Shown here: positions 29,871-39,789 of the stretch, in pieces
Layout: every line of letters starts with the position of its first letter
Position numbering within the stretch: the stretch's first letter is position 1
Origin: Prorocentrum cordatum
Lineage: Eukaryota; Sar; Dinophyceae; Prorocentrales; Prorocentraceae
DNA length: 64,000 bases
Direction: 5' to 3'
NCBI GenBank assembly: GCA_963575745.1
Contig: CAUYUJ010014263.1
Span: forward strand, 141,501 to 205,500
Position numbers and translations under genes: made by a program
Notes under the pieces: model-generated
The model's input: the letters and a program-made list of their open reading frames with translations, nothing else
Databases searched by the model: none
What the model was told of the DNA's origin: nothing

Positions 29871-30210
29871 TCCTCGTCCTTCTCGTTCCTCCTCCTCCTT
29901 TTCCTCATGCTCATCCGCCACCTCCTTGCACATGCACATGCACATGTACATCTGTACTGTAGCGATGCGCCCCTGCCCGCAGCTCTGCAGAGGGGGAGTG
30001 CTGCGGCGGGGTGCCGCCTCGCGGGCGCTTCTGGCGCAGCCGCCCAGGGCTACGTCGGGCTGCCACTTGTGGTGCCCGTGGAGGGGCGGGGGGCCGCAGT
30101 TCGTGCAGCGCTCGTGGTCGATGTTCCTCCTCCTCCTCCTCCTCCTCCTCCTCCTCCTCCTTCCCCTCCCCCTCCTCCCCCTCCTCCTCCTCCTCCTCCT
30201 TCCTCGGTGT
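29840..30210. other. (CTG)n and (CTC)n tracts flanking a GC-rich possible exon
   Basis: A (CTG)n tract (29837-29866) and a (CTC)n tract (30125-30205) bracket about 150 bp of balanced sequence after acceptor-like CTGCCCGCAG. All three plus frames are open and none resembles a known family. It may be an exon of the same Cys-motif gene. Confidence 0.3.
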
Positions 30211-30529
30211 GGTACTTAGTACCACTTTATCTTTGGCTGGCAGTCGAGCTTCTTGTGCTCTGGAAGCCTCTGCGCACTGTGAGTATCGCATGGCGTATCT
30301 CTTCGTTGCGTTCTCGTTGGCCCGATCGCAGCAGGCTCGGTCGATGACGCATATCTCCTGTACTGCTGCCGTGACTGTTGGCGTAGTGGTTGTGTCAAGC
30401 GTGGCGTAGACATCCTCTGCAGGGTCGACAAGGAGTGCACCTCCCTGCTCGGGGCCCAGGACGGGCCCACACATCGGTGAGGTGGCCACCCGACGTCGCC
30501 CAATGTCCCCCCCCACCCACCCACCCCAC

Positions 30530-30605
30530 GAACAGGGGAGGCACCCCAGACATGCGATCATCGCATGCCTGGGGTTGCTCCCCTGTTCGGGGGGGGTGAA
30601 CCCCG
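30530..30605. repeat. Inverted repeat, short hairpin element
   Basis: GAACAGGGGAGGCACCCCAGACATGCGAT and ATCGCATGCCTGGGGTTGCTCCCCTGTTC form an imperfect hairpin with almost no loop. It resembles the mini-hairpins at 41038, 42994 and 45223. Confidence 0.75.
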
Positions 30606-30889
30606 GAGACTGCCCCGGACAAGGGGTTCGAGGGCCTCGAGACGGGGGTCAATGCAAACAGGGCTCAGCCAGAGCGCTAGATCCTGCAGGATCCTGCAGG
30701 GTCAGGGTCGCTTTGGCCTGGGTGTGGGCGCAGGATTCTGCAGGATCCTGCAACGCCTGACTGACCCGGGCCTGGATTGACCCGGGTCCGAGGGGTCGGG
30801 TCTTTTGGGGAGTCTGCATGGAAAAGTCAAGGCAGACATGCGATGTGTGCCCGAGCAGTTGTTCCTCCACTGCCCCCCCAGAGCCCAGC

Positions 30890-30985
30890 GAGGGGGCTGC
30901 CAGAGGCCGACTGCAACGACCATCTCCGCATCGGATTCTTCAACGCGTCGGAGGTCGGGGCAGCTGACGTCGCCTGCTGATCTCC
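30890..30985 (+). CDS. Possible exon (ARGLPEADCNDHLRIGFF)
   Basis: One frame reads ARGLPEADCNDHLRIGFFNA then SEVGAADVAC, normal protein-like composition, preceded by acceptor-like CAGAG and AG dinucleotides. A stop follows at 30978. It may belong with the Cys-motif exons at 28.9 and 31.2 kb. No family recognised. Confidence 0.3.
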
Positions 30986-31189
30986 CCCCCCAGAGGGGAG
31001 AATCGCTCGACCCCTCAGCCGCCGCCGTCGCCATCAACTTCGACGTCGTCGACGTCGTCGTCGCCGTCGTCATCGCCCTGGCCGCCTCCGCCGCGTGCTG
31101 CCGCGTCCCAGACGCGCCGGGCGGCTCGGGAGGAGGGGGCGTGGGCTGCTGCTCCTCGTCACCTCCGCCACCCGGCGGCCCGGGTCGCC

Positions 31190-31287
31190 CCGCTGCCCCC
31201 CACCCGAGCGAGGCGTGCTGGGGCGCCGGCTTCACCTTCGAGCGGTGCTGCGTCGGCCCCGCGCCTTCAGGGGCAACGATGGGGTAG
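31190..31287 (+). CDS. Cys-motif exon (EACWGAGFTFERCC)
   Basis: One frame reads AAPHPSEACWGAGFTFERCC then VGPAPSGATMG and stop. The motif matches the GT90-gene stem repeats at 8.98 and 9.04 kb closely, so this is a third site of the same exon family. Boundaries uncertain. It could belong to a tandem paralogue or a degenerate copy. Confidence 0.45.
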
Positions 31288-31779
31288 GCTCCTACGGTAG
31301 GAGGGGATGCATCGACCCCCAATCGCCCACTGATCGCTGATAGGGGCCCGATGGCCCCACCCCGCCCAGGAAGGTGCGGATTCACTCTCGGGGGCCTCAT
31401 CGCCGATCTATCGGCGATGTATCGCCGATGTCAGGTCGATGTGTTGCCCCCCTTGTTCCAGGTCCCCCTCTATCTTTGCCCCTCACGTCTCCGGAGCCGC
31501 AGGGGCCCAGCGGAGAAAAGTTGCCCCGCTCCGTGTCGTTCAACCTGTGCCCATCCCCACCGGGCCCTGGTGTCTCGGCCCCACAACCCGACCACCTCAG
31601 TCGGGGACAGGCCCCTCGAACCCCCAAAGTGAACAGCCTCCAGTTGGGCCCAGTGGGGATCGGGATCGGTCAAACGATGCCCACGCTCGGTCATGAGCCC
31701 CCGCTCCTCTCTTCCTCCTCCGATTCGACCGCGAACAGCGGGCGGTGCTCGAAGCTGAGCCGTGCTCAGCTTTTTCGAT

Positions 31780-31960
31780 GGATCCGAGGGACCTTTGGGC
31801 TGGCGTGCTGCAGCAGCCCCCAGCAGGACAGCGGGGTTCGCTGGCTCCCAGAGGCGAGCGACCTGGATCAGCTTTTGTTGAGCGGTCGCCTTTTCGTCTG
31901 GCACGCCGTGCACCTCATCTTGGATTGCCAGTGCCGTGCCGCTCGTCACCCTCCCTTGAT
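31780..31960 (+). other. Exon-like open frame, unknown
   Basis: One frame reads WLPEASDLDQLLLSGRLFVW then HAVHLILDCQC, with hydrophobic-helix character and no repeats. I see no clear splice sites or family match. Confidence 0.2.
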
Positions 31961-32494
31961 CGGAGGTGCTCGATGTATAGGAGCGACGTACCTAGGTGTA
32001 GAGACGATCCAGCGTCCCACAGGTTGGAAAGTTGGAGCGTCTACACATCGAGCTCCCGGGGCGACCAGGCGACTTGGTGTATCCTTCGAGCCACTCCCGC
32101 TTGAGATTGTTCTGCAGGGTCCAGCGATGAGCCCCGGGTATCGGACCCGCCCGCCCTTTGCGGAAAGGTTAGGTTGTCGGCCGGCACTTCTTCCCCCCTT
32201 CCTCAGCCCTCCACCTCCCTCCCCCAACGGATAACCTGTGCTACCGCCGAAGAGTTTGACACATTCTCCATGCCGTTCCGCCCCTCATCCTTCCGGCGAC
32301 GGCAGGGGGAGGGAGGCGACGTGGGTGTTCCGGGGGCTCCAGATGGAGGCCCCCCGAGGCCCATCAAGTTTAATCCTCGCACGGCGATTGCGACCGCCGC
32401 CGGCGACCGGCGACCGATGACCGACAACGACATCGAACGACTTCACCGACGTGCGACGCCGACGGACGACGGCGAGCAGCGGCGATGGCGAGGC

Positions 32495-32656
32495 TCGAAG
32501 AAGATATAATTGCCTAAGCATACTCTTTTGACGATCCGCGCAGGGCCCCTCTCCCTGGCGCGCGGAGCTCGCCTGGGCCGGCGCCCGAGGCGTCGCCAGG
32601 AGGCCCCAGCGCAGGTACAAGAAGTCCGTTCAGACGCTCGATTGTGTATGGTTAGC
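32495..32656 (+). mobile_element. Foldback element family A, copy 8, interrupted by a B-ended block
   Basis: Starts TCGAAGAAGATATAATTGCC, with GACGATCCGCGCAGGGCC, CTGGCGCGCGG and GCGCAGGTACAAGAAGTCC. At 32655 it runs into a family B end (CTTAAGGCGGGCGTGTCCC). About 50 bp (32609-32657) recurs at 34257-34306, beyond the other B end. Confidence 0.65.
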
Positions 32657-32811
32657 CTTAAGGCGGGCGTGTCCCTCTAATAGTCTGGGGGCGATGTGTC
32701 GCATGCTTGTTTTTTGTTCTAATCATCCTGGGGTGTTGGGCCCTCGTTTTGAAGAGACAGTCCCCGCGTTTCTCCTCCTCTCGCTGCCCCCCCGTCCCTC
32801 TCCCTCTCATC

Positions 32812-33042
32812 AGCATCATCAGCATCATCATCATCAGCATCATCAGCATCGTCATCAGCATCATCATCATCAGCATCATCATCAGCATCGTCATCATCAT
32901 CACCAGCATCATCATCATATTCGTCGTCGTCATAATCATCATCACATTCACCATCAGTAGCATCATCATTATCATCAGAATCATCATCATCATGGTCATC
33001 GTCATCGTCATCGTCATCGTCATCATCATTTCCAGCATCATG

Positions 33043-33085
<43 letters not shown>

Positions 33086-33130
33086 CCATCACCATCACCA
33101 TCACCATCACCATCGCCATCATCATCGCCG
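32812..33130. repeat. (CAT)n microsatellite
   Basis: CAT/CAG/CGT triplets, equivalent to the (GAT)n tracts on the other strand. Poly-His/Ile and poly-Asp/Met frames are artefacts. Confidence 0.95.
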
Positions 33131-33154
33131 TTATCATCACCATTATCGACACCC

Positions 33155-34125
33155 ATTTCGGCACACCACTCACACGTTGTCGTGGCCCCGTAAGGAGATC
33201 CACCGAAGGTCCCAGAGCTGCCGCCCGCATGCGTCCCCCCACGCAGTACAGCGTTTCGTGGCCCCGTAAGGAGATCCACTGAAGGTCCCAGAGCTGCCGC
33301 CCGCATGTGACCCCCCTACCCAGTACAAGGTTTCGTGGCCCCATGGGGAGCTCCACCGAAGGCCCCAGCGCTACCGCCCGCATGCGTTTCCCCCACCTGG
33401 TACAGCGTTTTGTGGCTCTATTTGCAGCTCCACCGACCGCCCGCATGCGTCCCCCCGTCCCAGTACAGCGCATCGTGGCCCCATAGGGAGATTCGCCGAA
33501 GGTCCCAGTGCTACCGCCCGCATGCGTTTCCCCCACCTGGTACAGCGTTTTGTGGCTCTGTTGGCAGCTCCACCGACGGCCCCAGTGCTACCGCCCGCAT
33601 GCGTCCCCCCGTCCCAGTACAACGTATCGTGGCCCCATAGGGAGATTCACCGAAGGTCCCAGTGCTACCGCCCGCATGCGTTCCCCACACCTGGTTCAGC
33701 GTTTCGTGGCCCCATGGGGAGCTCCACCGAAGGTCCCAGTGCTACAGCCCGCATGCTTCCCCCGCACCCAATACAGCGTGTCGTGGCCCCATAAGGAGCC
33801 TCGCCGATGGCCCCAGTGCGACCGCCCGCATGCGTCCCCCCACCCAGTACAGCGTTTCGTGGCCCCGTAGGGATCTTCGCCAAAGGTCCCAGCGCTACCG
33901 CCCGCATGAGTCCCCTCCCACCCAATACAGCGTGTCGTGGCCCCAAAGCTAGGGAGCTCCACGGAAGGTCGCAGTGCTATCGCCCCCATTCCCCCCCCAC
34001 CCAGTACAATGTTTCGTGGCCCCATAGGGAGATTCACCGAAGGTCCCAGTGCTACCGCCCGCATGCGTTCCCCCCCACCTGGTATAGCGTTTCGTGGACC
34101 CAAGGGGAGCTCCACCGAAGAAGGT
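33155..34125 (+). repeat. 90-bp tandem repeat family, array 3 (about 80-bp units)
   Basis: About 12 units with core TACAGCGTTTCGTGGCCCC, ATAGGGAGATCCACCGAAGG and TCCCAGTGCTACCGCCCGCATGCG. Same orientation and clear homology to array 2 at 26405, but diverged and shorter. Confidence 0.9.
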
Positions 34126-34253
34126 TTTCTCAATTGCGGTGCTCACAACTGCATATGGTTCGGTCCTTCGCCAGGCTAATCTTAGCAGTGTTTGACTCTT
34201 GTTTAACTTCTGCCCCAACAAAAGCCTGTAGGAAGACACGCCCGACCTAAGGG

Positions 34254-34320
34254 TCAGCGCAGATCCAAGAAATCCGTGCAGACGCTGTACTGTGTACGGT
34301 TAGCCGTGTTTCCTTCTTCG
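34254..34320 (+). mobile_element. Foldback element family A, copy 9, right arm only
   Basis: Begins TCAGCGCAGATCCAAGAAATCCG, continues GTTAGCCGTGTTTCC and ends TTCTTCGAG. This is the right arm of family A without a left arm. It may be the displaced end of copy 8, separated by the 1.6-kb block. Confidence 0.6.
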
Positions 34321-34356
34321 AGGGGCAGCGAGCGGCGGCGTCGGCGAGCGCCGCAG

Positions 34357-34403
34357 GTGCTCCACTACGAGGAGCTGGCGGCCCTGCCGCGCCCCTGTGC
34401 TGT
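34357..34403 (+). CDS. Possible exon (VLHYEELAALPRP)
   Basis: Acceptor GCGCCGCAG|GTG and donor CCCCT|GTGCTG (GT) bracket 47 nt reading VLHYEELAALPRP. Both splice sites are good and composition is normal. It lies between the family A right arm and a family C element, as exons do elsewhere in this window. Family unknown. Confidence 0.35.
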
Positions 34404-34469
34404 TTGCTTCTACCCAGACTTGCTCTTAGAGACCTGCCCCCTCTCAGGCAGGGACAGTCAGGAGGGGAA

Positions 34470-34637
34470 CGGAAACACACAGACACAATGAATCGTCGAT
34501 CCCCTGGAAGAAAATCGGAACACCAGGAAAGTACACGTGTGGGGGAGGACGAGCACCCAGAACATCTGGAACACAAGGGACAACCTGGGATGTGCGTCTA
34601 CGTACTTGTGTGTATGTCCCTGGGCCCCCATCAGGCA
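34470..34637 (+). mobile_element. Dispersed element family C, copy 2
   Basis: Starts GGAACGGAAACACACAGACACAATG, includes AATCGTCGATCCCCTGGAAG, ends TTGTGTGTATGTCCCTGGGCCCCC. A relative of 15243 and 38312. Confidence 0.75.
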
Positions 34638-34639
34638 GG

Positions 34640-34705
34640 GTTTCGCTTGCGATGCTTGCCCGTGAGCTGGGAGACGCAGATGCTTCGTTTTTGGCCGCGA
34701 GGCGG
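34640..34705 (+). CDS. Possible exon (AMLARELGDADASFLAARR)
   Basis: Immediately after family C, one frame reads VSLAMLARELGDADASFLAA, helix-like and free of bias. This mirrors the pattern of unique exon-like sequence between foldback elements. Family unknown, ends uncertain. Confidence 0.3.
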
Positions 34706-35005
34706 CGAGGCCTGCCGTGGAGCGGCGCGGGCTCCCGAGCGGGACGGCGGGCTCCCCCCGCCCCGTGGCCTCCGCAGCTCTCCGCGAGCAGCGTGTTGCA
34801 CCCGGGGGCTCCTGCTCCTGGACTTCCGAGTGCGGGCCCGCAGAGTAGACGCCACCACCACGCCGATTCCTCCTCCCTCCTCCACCGTCACCCTCCTCGC
34901 CTCTTTCCTGGGAGAAGAGGGAGGGGAGGAGGGAGGCGGAGGTGGTACGTACCCTTGGGCCCCGCACTTCGGGAACTGGACGGGTGTCTAGGGCTTTCGC
35001 CACGC

Positions 35006-35220
35006 TCGAAGAAGAAGAAGAAGACGAAGCAATGCCATCAGCATGAACCTTTGGCGCTCCGCGCGGATCTCTCAGATCCGCGCTGGGGCCCCCCCGGCGG
35101 CGCCTCCAGCGCCGCCCCTGGCACGCCCTCGCGCGCCAGGGAGAGGGGCCCGGCGCCGATCCGAGAAATCCGCGCGGAGCGCCAGCAGTTTGTGTTTCTG
35201 CCGTTTGTTCGTTGTCGATC
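35006..35220 (+). mobile_element. Foldback element family A, copy 10
   Basis: About 215 bp. Left end TCGAAGAAGAAGAAGAAGACG, then CATGAACCTTTGGCGCTCCGCGCGG; right arm GATCCGAGAAATCCGCGCGGAGCGCC, GTTTGTGTTTCTGCCGTTTG and TTCG. Stem arms are well preserved. Flanking direct repeats are not clear here. Confidence 0.85.
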
Positions 35221-35285
35221 GTTGCCGCGTCTCCTGGGCCGCGCGCAAGAACGACCAACTTCGGCGTCCAAGGCCCTTGATGTCC

Positions 35286-35470
35286 TTACCCATCGGTCGT
35301 TGAAAGTAGGTATTTTGGGATTCCCAGATTTCAATCTACTTCCAGCGCCTTCCCACTTCAAGAGTCGAGTGGCGTTCCCTCTTCCCTCCTCAGGAGGCGA
35401 GCGGAAACCCAATCTATTTCCAACGCCTTCCTGCTTCATGTTTCTACATACTTCTTCCGACCGATGGGTA
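35286..35470 (+). mobile_element. Foldback element family G, copy 2
   Basis: Clear inverted ends: TTACCCATCGGTCGTTGAAAG and CTTCTTCCGACCGATGGGTA. The interior CCCAGATTTCAATCTAC and CAACGCCTTCCTGCTTCATG matches 10827-11038. It abuts a family H element with no spacer. Confidence 0.85.
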
Positions 35471-35651
35471 CAGTGGGGTCCCATGCCAAGAAGCACCCTG
35501 CTTGCCTCCAGGGTGCCCTTGGGTTCCTAGGGTTTCCATGGCTTGGCCATGGAGAGAGCGCGACGTCCCCACACCAAACGTCCATGGACGTCCTGAGGTC
35601 TCGGGGCTGGGTTTCTTGTGGAAGGTCTCTTGCGGTCGGGCCCCTGCTGTA
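35470..35651 (+). mobile_element. Foldback element family H, copy 3
   Basis: ACAGTGGGGTCCCATGCCAAG start, CCCCACACCAAACGTCC and GGCTGGGTTTCTTGTGG interior, GGGCCCCTGCTGT end. The ends are inverted repeats of each other. A lone family B end (GTAGGGGGGCACGCCCGAC) lies at 35690-35708. Confidence 0.8.
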
Positions 35652-35869
35652 CCGCCCGTCCTTGCCACACAGTCAACCCAAATCCGCCTGTAGGGGGGCA
35701 CGCCCGACTTAATTTCAGCCTGCGCCGCATGTCTTACACCACGCCGCACACCTGCGAGCGGTGGCAGACCGCTGCTGCTAGCACGGGTCGCAGTAGAGGC
35801 TCTTCCGTGGGCTCCCGCGGGAGCGTACAGACCCTGCACCCTCCCGCATTGAGGCGGGGTGTGTGGTCA

Positions 35870-36480
35870 GTGAAAAAGCAAGCTTACACACAGCTTCCTC
35901 CGGTCAGAATGCACCGCACAGCGTACACCGACCATTGGGGAGGAACTCGCTTTTATACACGTTCTCGAAATTGCAGATGTGCAGTTTTTTGGTCCCAGTT
36001 CTACACATTGCTACGTGATGTGTAGAAGTCCAGTCCGTTCTGCCCGTCATTTCTGCTTCAAGAGTAGATGCTGCGTTTTGTTTCTACACATGTCCGTGCG
36101 ATGTGTCGAAAATCCGTGTTCTGATGTGTAGAGTTGGTTCGCCGAAGACAAAGTATACATATCCACGCATATGGAGAATTTTATGTCTAGTTATGACCCC
36201 CCACGAGTTTGAGGGCGTGCAGATAACCGAAATTTGCACGACATAGTTTGTGCCACGTAGTGTGCACCACATCCTGTTCACCTCCATAGTTTCTCGTTTC
36301 GAATAGCGAACACGGCATGGCTTACACCACATGGCAAATTGCATCGTTAGCATTCCCATCATTCTGAACACATAGATTTCTGTGCAAAGAATTCGCCACC
36401 TAGCTTACACCGCATAGCTCTCACTCCACGGTGCAATAACTCATTGTTTGGGGTCCACGCTGGCTAACAAAAGTTGATCC
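35870..36480. other. AT-richer spacer with TACACATTG/GATGTGTAGA motifs
   Basis: Lower-GC region with repeated TTCTACACAT(T/G)..C(T/G)(A/T)CG(T/C)GATGTGT(A/C)GA motifs (35998, 36089, 36122). Small ORFs on both strands conflict. No gene recognised. Confidence 0.5.
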
Positions 36481-36774
36481 CCTGGTATCGCCAAACATGC
36501 AGTTGTCGCTTTGGATTCCTTCAGAAACGAGCATGTTCCGAGGCGCTTTCTTGTACGTTCCCTGAGCTTTCCGCGGTGTCTGGCGATACTCCTTGCGTTA
36601 ATTCACGCACCGAGCCCAAGCGCATATTTCGCCTGAGACATCCTCATCCACGTGCTGATGTTTGCTCAGGTCCCCGCAGTTTTCTGATAGGTTTCCGAGA
36701 GCTCCCGCTGCTCCTCTCGATCATTTTGATGCATTTTCGAGGAGATTACCGAAGAGAGTCAGCCTTGTTGCGTC

Positions 36775-37215
36775 CGGCGTTCTCGCAGAGCCGTCGGAGC
36801 TCAGAGCTGCGAGGATGTCTCAGGCGAAACGGGCTGAACCACTTCGCGCGAGACATCTCAAAGCCCAGAGTTGCAATAGTGTCTCTGGCCACAATGCCGC
36901 ACGGCATCTTTGAGTTCAGAATTGTGCGGACGATTCGGGCGAAACGGGATGGACCACCTCGCGCGTAGCATCTCGGAATTCAGAGTTGAGATGACTTCTC
37001 AGGCGAAACGCGCGGGACCACCTCGCGCGCAGTATCTCGGAGCCCAGGCTTGCGAGGATTTCTCAGGCGAAACGGGCTGGACCCATCTCGCATCTCGGAG
37101 TTCATAGTTGTGAGGCGATGAGGAAGTCTCACGCGCGAAACACGCTGGACCCCTCTCGCGCGACACCTCGGAGCTCAGAGTTGCGAGGACGTCTCATGCG
37201 AAACGCCCAGTGCTG
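36775..37215 (+). repeat. Tandem repeat of about 62 bp, 7 units
   Basis: The unit is approximately TCTCAGGCGAAACGGGCTGG, ACCACCTCGCGCG(A/C), (G/A)CATCTCGGAGCTCAGAGTT, GCGAGGA. Seven diverged copies run head to tail. Open frames across it are repeat-driven. Confidence 0.9.
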
Positions 37216-37374
37216 GCACACACCCAGTCAGTTCGGAGACGCAAGTTGTGATGATGTGCCCGACTATCTACAATACCACCCCAAACGAGCCCGAGGTCCC
37301 AGCTTTCGGGTTGGGGGGCGTACGGGTGCCGTCCTTGTTCCCAAGCGTCCTGTGGTGTTGGGCCCTCGCTTTAG

Positions 37375-37377
37375 AGT

Positions 37378-37413
<36 letters not shown>

Positions 37414-37415
37414 CC
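37375..37415. repeat. (GA)n microsatellite
   Basis: AGAGAGAG tract of about 35 bp. Its complement-type (CT)n tract is at 39267-39300. Confidence 0.95.
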
Positions 37416-37754
37416 CGCGTCCCTCTTCACCTCACCTCATTCCGTTTCCTCCCTCCTCCCATCCTTGCCTTTGCCTTCTGCGCTCCGCATGCCCTTATCG
37501 TCGTCGTCAGCATCATCCATGTTCCCCCTCTGGAAGGGATTTGCCCCTTCCCATATCACCCCCTCTGGAGGTGGTGGGGGACACCCAGAAAGGGAGGATC
37601 CGCGTCGGGGAAGGCGGGAAGCAGCGGCATGTGCAAATGAAACGTGAGGGAAGAACCATCTGCAGTTGTGAGTGTCGCAGTTGTGGGTATCGCCGACGAC
37701 GACGACGACGACGATGTCGGTAGCATATCTTGGGAGCGTTGTGCACCTTATCAA

Positions 37755-37900
37755 TTTAACTTGGCGTCAACTAGCGTCGATTGGCGTGCGTCGGGTTATC
37801 CATGATGCAGCGCCGATTGAGCGCCGATCAGGGTCGATCAGTGACGACGAGCGTCGACTCGGCGTCGACTGACGTCGATTAGCGTCGACCCGCGTCAACT
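37755..37900. repeat. GGCGTCGA(C)T(A/G)GCGTCGA degenerate repeat
   Basis: Short diverged units such as AACTAGCGTCGATTGGCGTGCG, GAGCGTCGACTCGGCGTCGACTG and TTAGCGTCGACCCGCG. Similar text occurs at 16265-16350 and 22290-22400. Not coding by appearance. Confidence 0.6.
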
Positions 37901-38177
37901 CGCAAGAGCCAGCAGGATGGTATGGGAGGCCCCCCTGAGTTGCCACCGAGGATGAGGAGGAGGAGGAGGCGGAGGAGGAGGAGGAGTGGAAGGGGGATGG
38001 GGGAGAAGGGAGGGAGGGAGGGAGGGAGCTTCGAAAGGAGAAGGGGGAGGGGAGCAGTGAGGAGGGAGGAGGCGAGGGTCTGGCGATGGGCTGGGCGATG
38101 GCGGCGACGGCAACGGACGGCGGCAGCGACGACGCTGGCGCAGAGGCGGCAGCGACGACGGCGGCCAGCGGCGACGC

Positions 38178-38312
38178 CACGAGACGCCCCGGAGGTGGCC
38201 CCGCAGGCCGCCTGGTGCGCGCCGGCCTCGGGGTCCAGCGCACCGCCCGGCGGCGGGTCGTTCCACATGCCCGCGCCGCCCAAGCTGGGCGACCCTGCCA
38301 AGCTCAGGAGGG
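38178..38312 (+). CDS. Possible exon (APQAAWCAPASGSSAPPGGG)
   Basis: One frame reads EVAPQAAWCAPASGSSAPPG then GGSFHMPAPPKLGDPAKL, after acceptor-like CCCCGGAG and CCCCGCAG. It ends where family C copy 3 begins, as GT90 exon 8 lies just before copy 1. Family unknown; low-complexity Pro/Ala content lowers confidence. Confidence 0.3.
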
Positions 38313-38470
38313 GAAAAACCACACACAGACACAGGTAATCATCGATCCCCCAGGAAAAATATGGGAACATATGGGAAGTGGGGGGGAAGACAGAAACCCA
38401 GAAAGTACGGGAAAATATGGGGGATCCTGATATTTGTGCGTATTCAGTTGTGTGTCCCAGGGCCCCTTCA
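38312..38470 (+). mobile_element. Dispersed element family C, copy 3
   Basis: GAGGGGAAAAACCACACACAGACACAGG start, AAAATATGGGAACATATGGG interior, GTTGTGTGTCCCAGGGCCCCTTC end. The closest relative is 15243-15402. Confidence 0.8.
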
Positions 38471-38489
38471 CAAACGTCGGCGTCGTGCC

Positions 38490-38695
38490 GTCGTCGCCAC
38501 CGTCGTCGTCGTCGCCGCTGTCGTCGTCGTCGTCGTCGTCTCCTCCCCCTGCGGGCGGAAGGCCAGTCGCCCCATCCATCTCCCCCCTTCCCCCGTCGTC
38601 GTGGTCGTGGTCGTCGACGTCGCCGTCGTCGTCGTCGTTGATGTCGTCGTCGTGGACGTCGTCGCCGTCGGCGCTGGCGTCGTCGTCGCCGACGC
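38490..38695. repeat. (GTC)n microsatellite
   Basis: GTC/GTG-GTC triplets of about 200 bp with one break near 38540-38600. Poly-Val, Ser and Arg frames are artefacts. Confidence 0.9.
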
Positions 38696-38764
38696 TCAGC
38701 CACGCGCAGAAGGGAGGTGGCGGGAGGGGGGACGGGGGACGGCTTCTTGGGAACACCCCTTTCT

Positions 38765-38970
38765 GAGAAGGTGCGGGCGCCCCTTCTAGGAAGCTTGTGC
38801 TTGCTTCTTGGAAGCTGTTCCTGGCGTGCTAAGAAGCAGACATTGTTTTTGCTTTGAAGAAGCAGTTCCGTGCTTCTCAGAAGCTGCCCGGGTAAGCAGC
38901 GGCGCGCCCCTGGTTTCTTAGAAGAACGGCCGTCGCCTTCGAACAGGCAGCCGCCTTCTTAAGAAGCCCT
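38765..38970. repeat. CTTCT(T/A)(A/G)GAAGC palindromic repeats
   Basis: Short self-complementary motifs (TTCTAGGAAGCTTG, GCTTCTTGGAAGC, CTTCTCAGAAGC, CTTCTTAGAAG, CTTCTTAAGAAG) recur about every 20-50 bp. They resemble clustered heat-shock-element-like GAA/TTC inversions but have no assigned role. Confidence 0.6.
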
Positions 38971-39789
38971 CCCCCCTCCCTCTACCCCTTTCTGTGCGCG
39001 GTCAAGGCGCCGCCGTTGTCGACTGCCTGCGGCGGTCCTCGGCGGCGAAATCCGAACCATACCCTCGCTAACCAACCGTTCAGGCAGCTCGATGGGCGGC
39101 GGGGGTAGGCTTCGGAAGGTGTCGAACACGTGGCGAAATCCGAACCCTCGCCGCCCATCGGTTCAAGAGAATCAATGATTAGTCGGGGTAGGGCTCCGAT
39201 GTCGCCACCTCGAGGTTCGACAGTCAGAGATCTCCGACGAGATGTTTTTTTGTTCAGTGTGGGCGTTCTCTCTCTCTCTCTCTCTCGCTCTCTCTCTTTT
39301 TTTGCGCCCCCTCGGGCGCCGTCGTTGACCATGAAAACAGGATCCGGGACGAAAGGCTAGTCCTGCGGATGGGGTCGGGACCTCTGGGGCCGCGGATCGA
39401 ACACACCAGATCCGCGGAGATGGTATTGCTGCCCGTCCCTCGTTTCCACGGCTGGAGTCGCCTCGGAATTTTTGCAGGACCCCTGGCCCGAGGAGAAGGG
39501 CTTTGCGGTGCATCGGAACGGATGGGGTGCCCTCCTTCCTCCTCTTCCGGGCTCCTGTCGCCCTGGGGGCCCCCTGTGCACGAGTGTAAGCTCTGGGGAG
39601 TTCGCTTCATCATTCCCAGCGCCAGTCTGGTGAGCGTTGCTGCGGCTACAGTGTCGATGCACACTCTACTCCTGTGTAAACTGCGGGGGGCGCAAGGTCA
39701 CCACCAACCCGCTTCCAGCTCTCAGCTCAGGGGGCACTCTGGTGGATCTCAGTGGCTCATCAGTGGCGGGCCTCGCTGGGGCTGCAGAC

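Larger units (their letters stand above)
32655..34252. mobile_element. 1.6-kb composite block bounded by family B ends
   Basis: Bounded by inverted family B ends (CTTAAGGCGGGCGTGTCCCTC at 32655 and GTAGGAAGACACGCCCGACC at 34229). It contains a (CAT)n tract (32812-33130) and a tandem array of about 80-bp units (33155-34125). It looks like a foldback element that has expanded or captured repeats. No transposase-like frame is visible. Confidence 0.6.
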
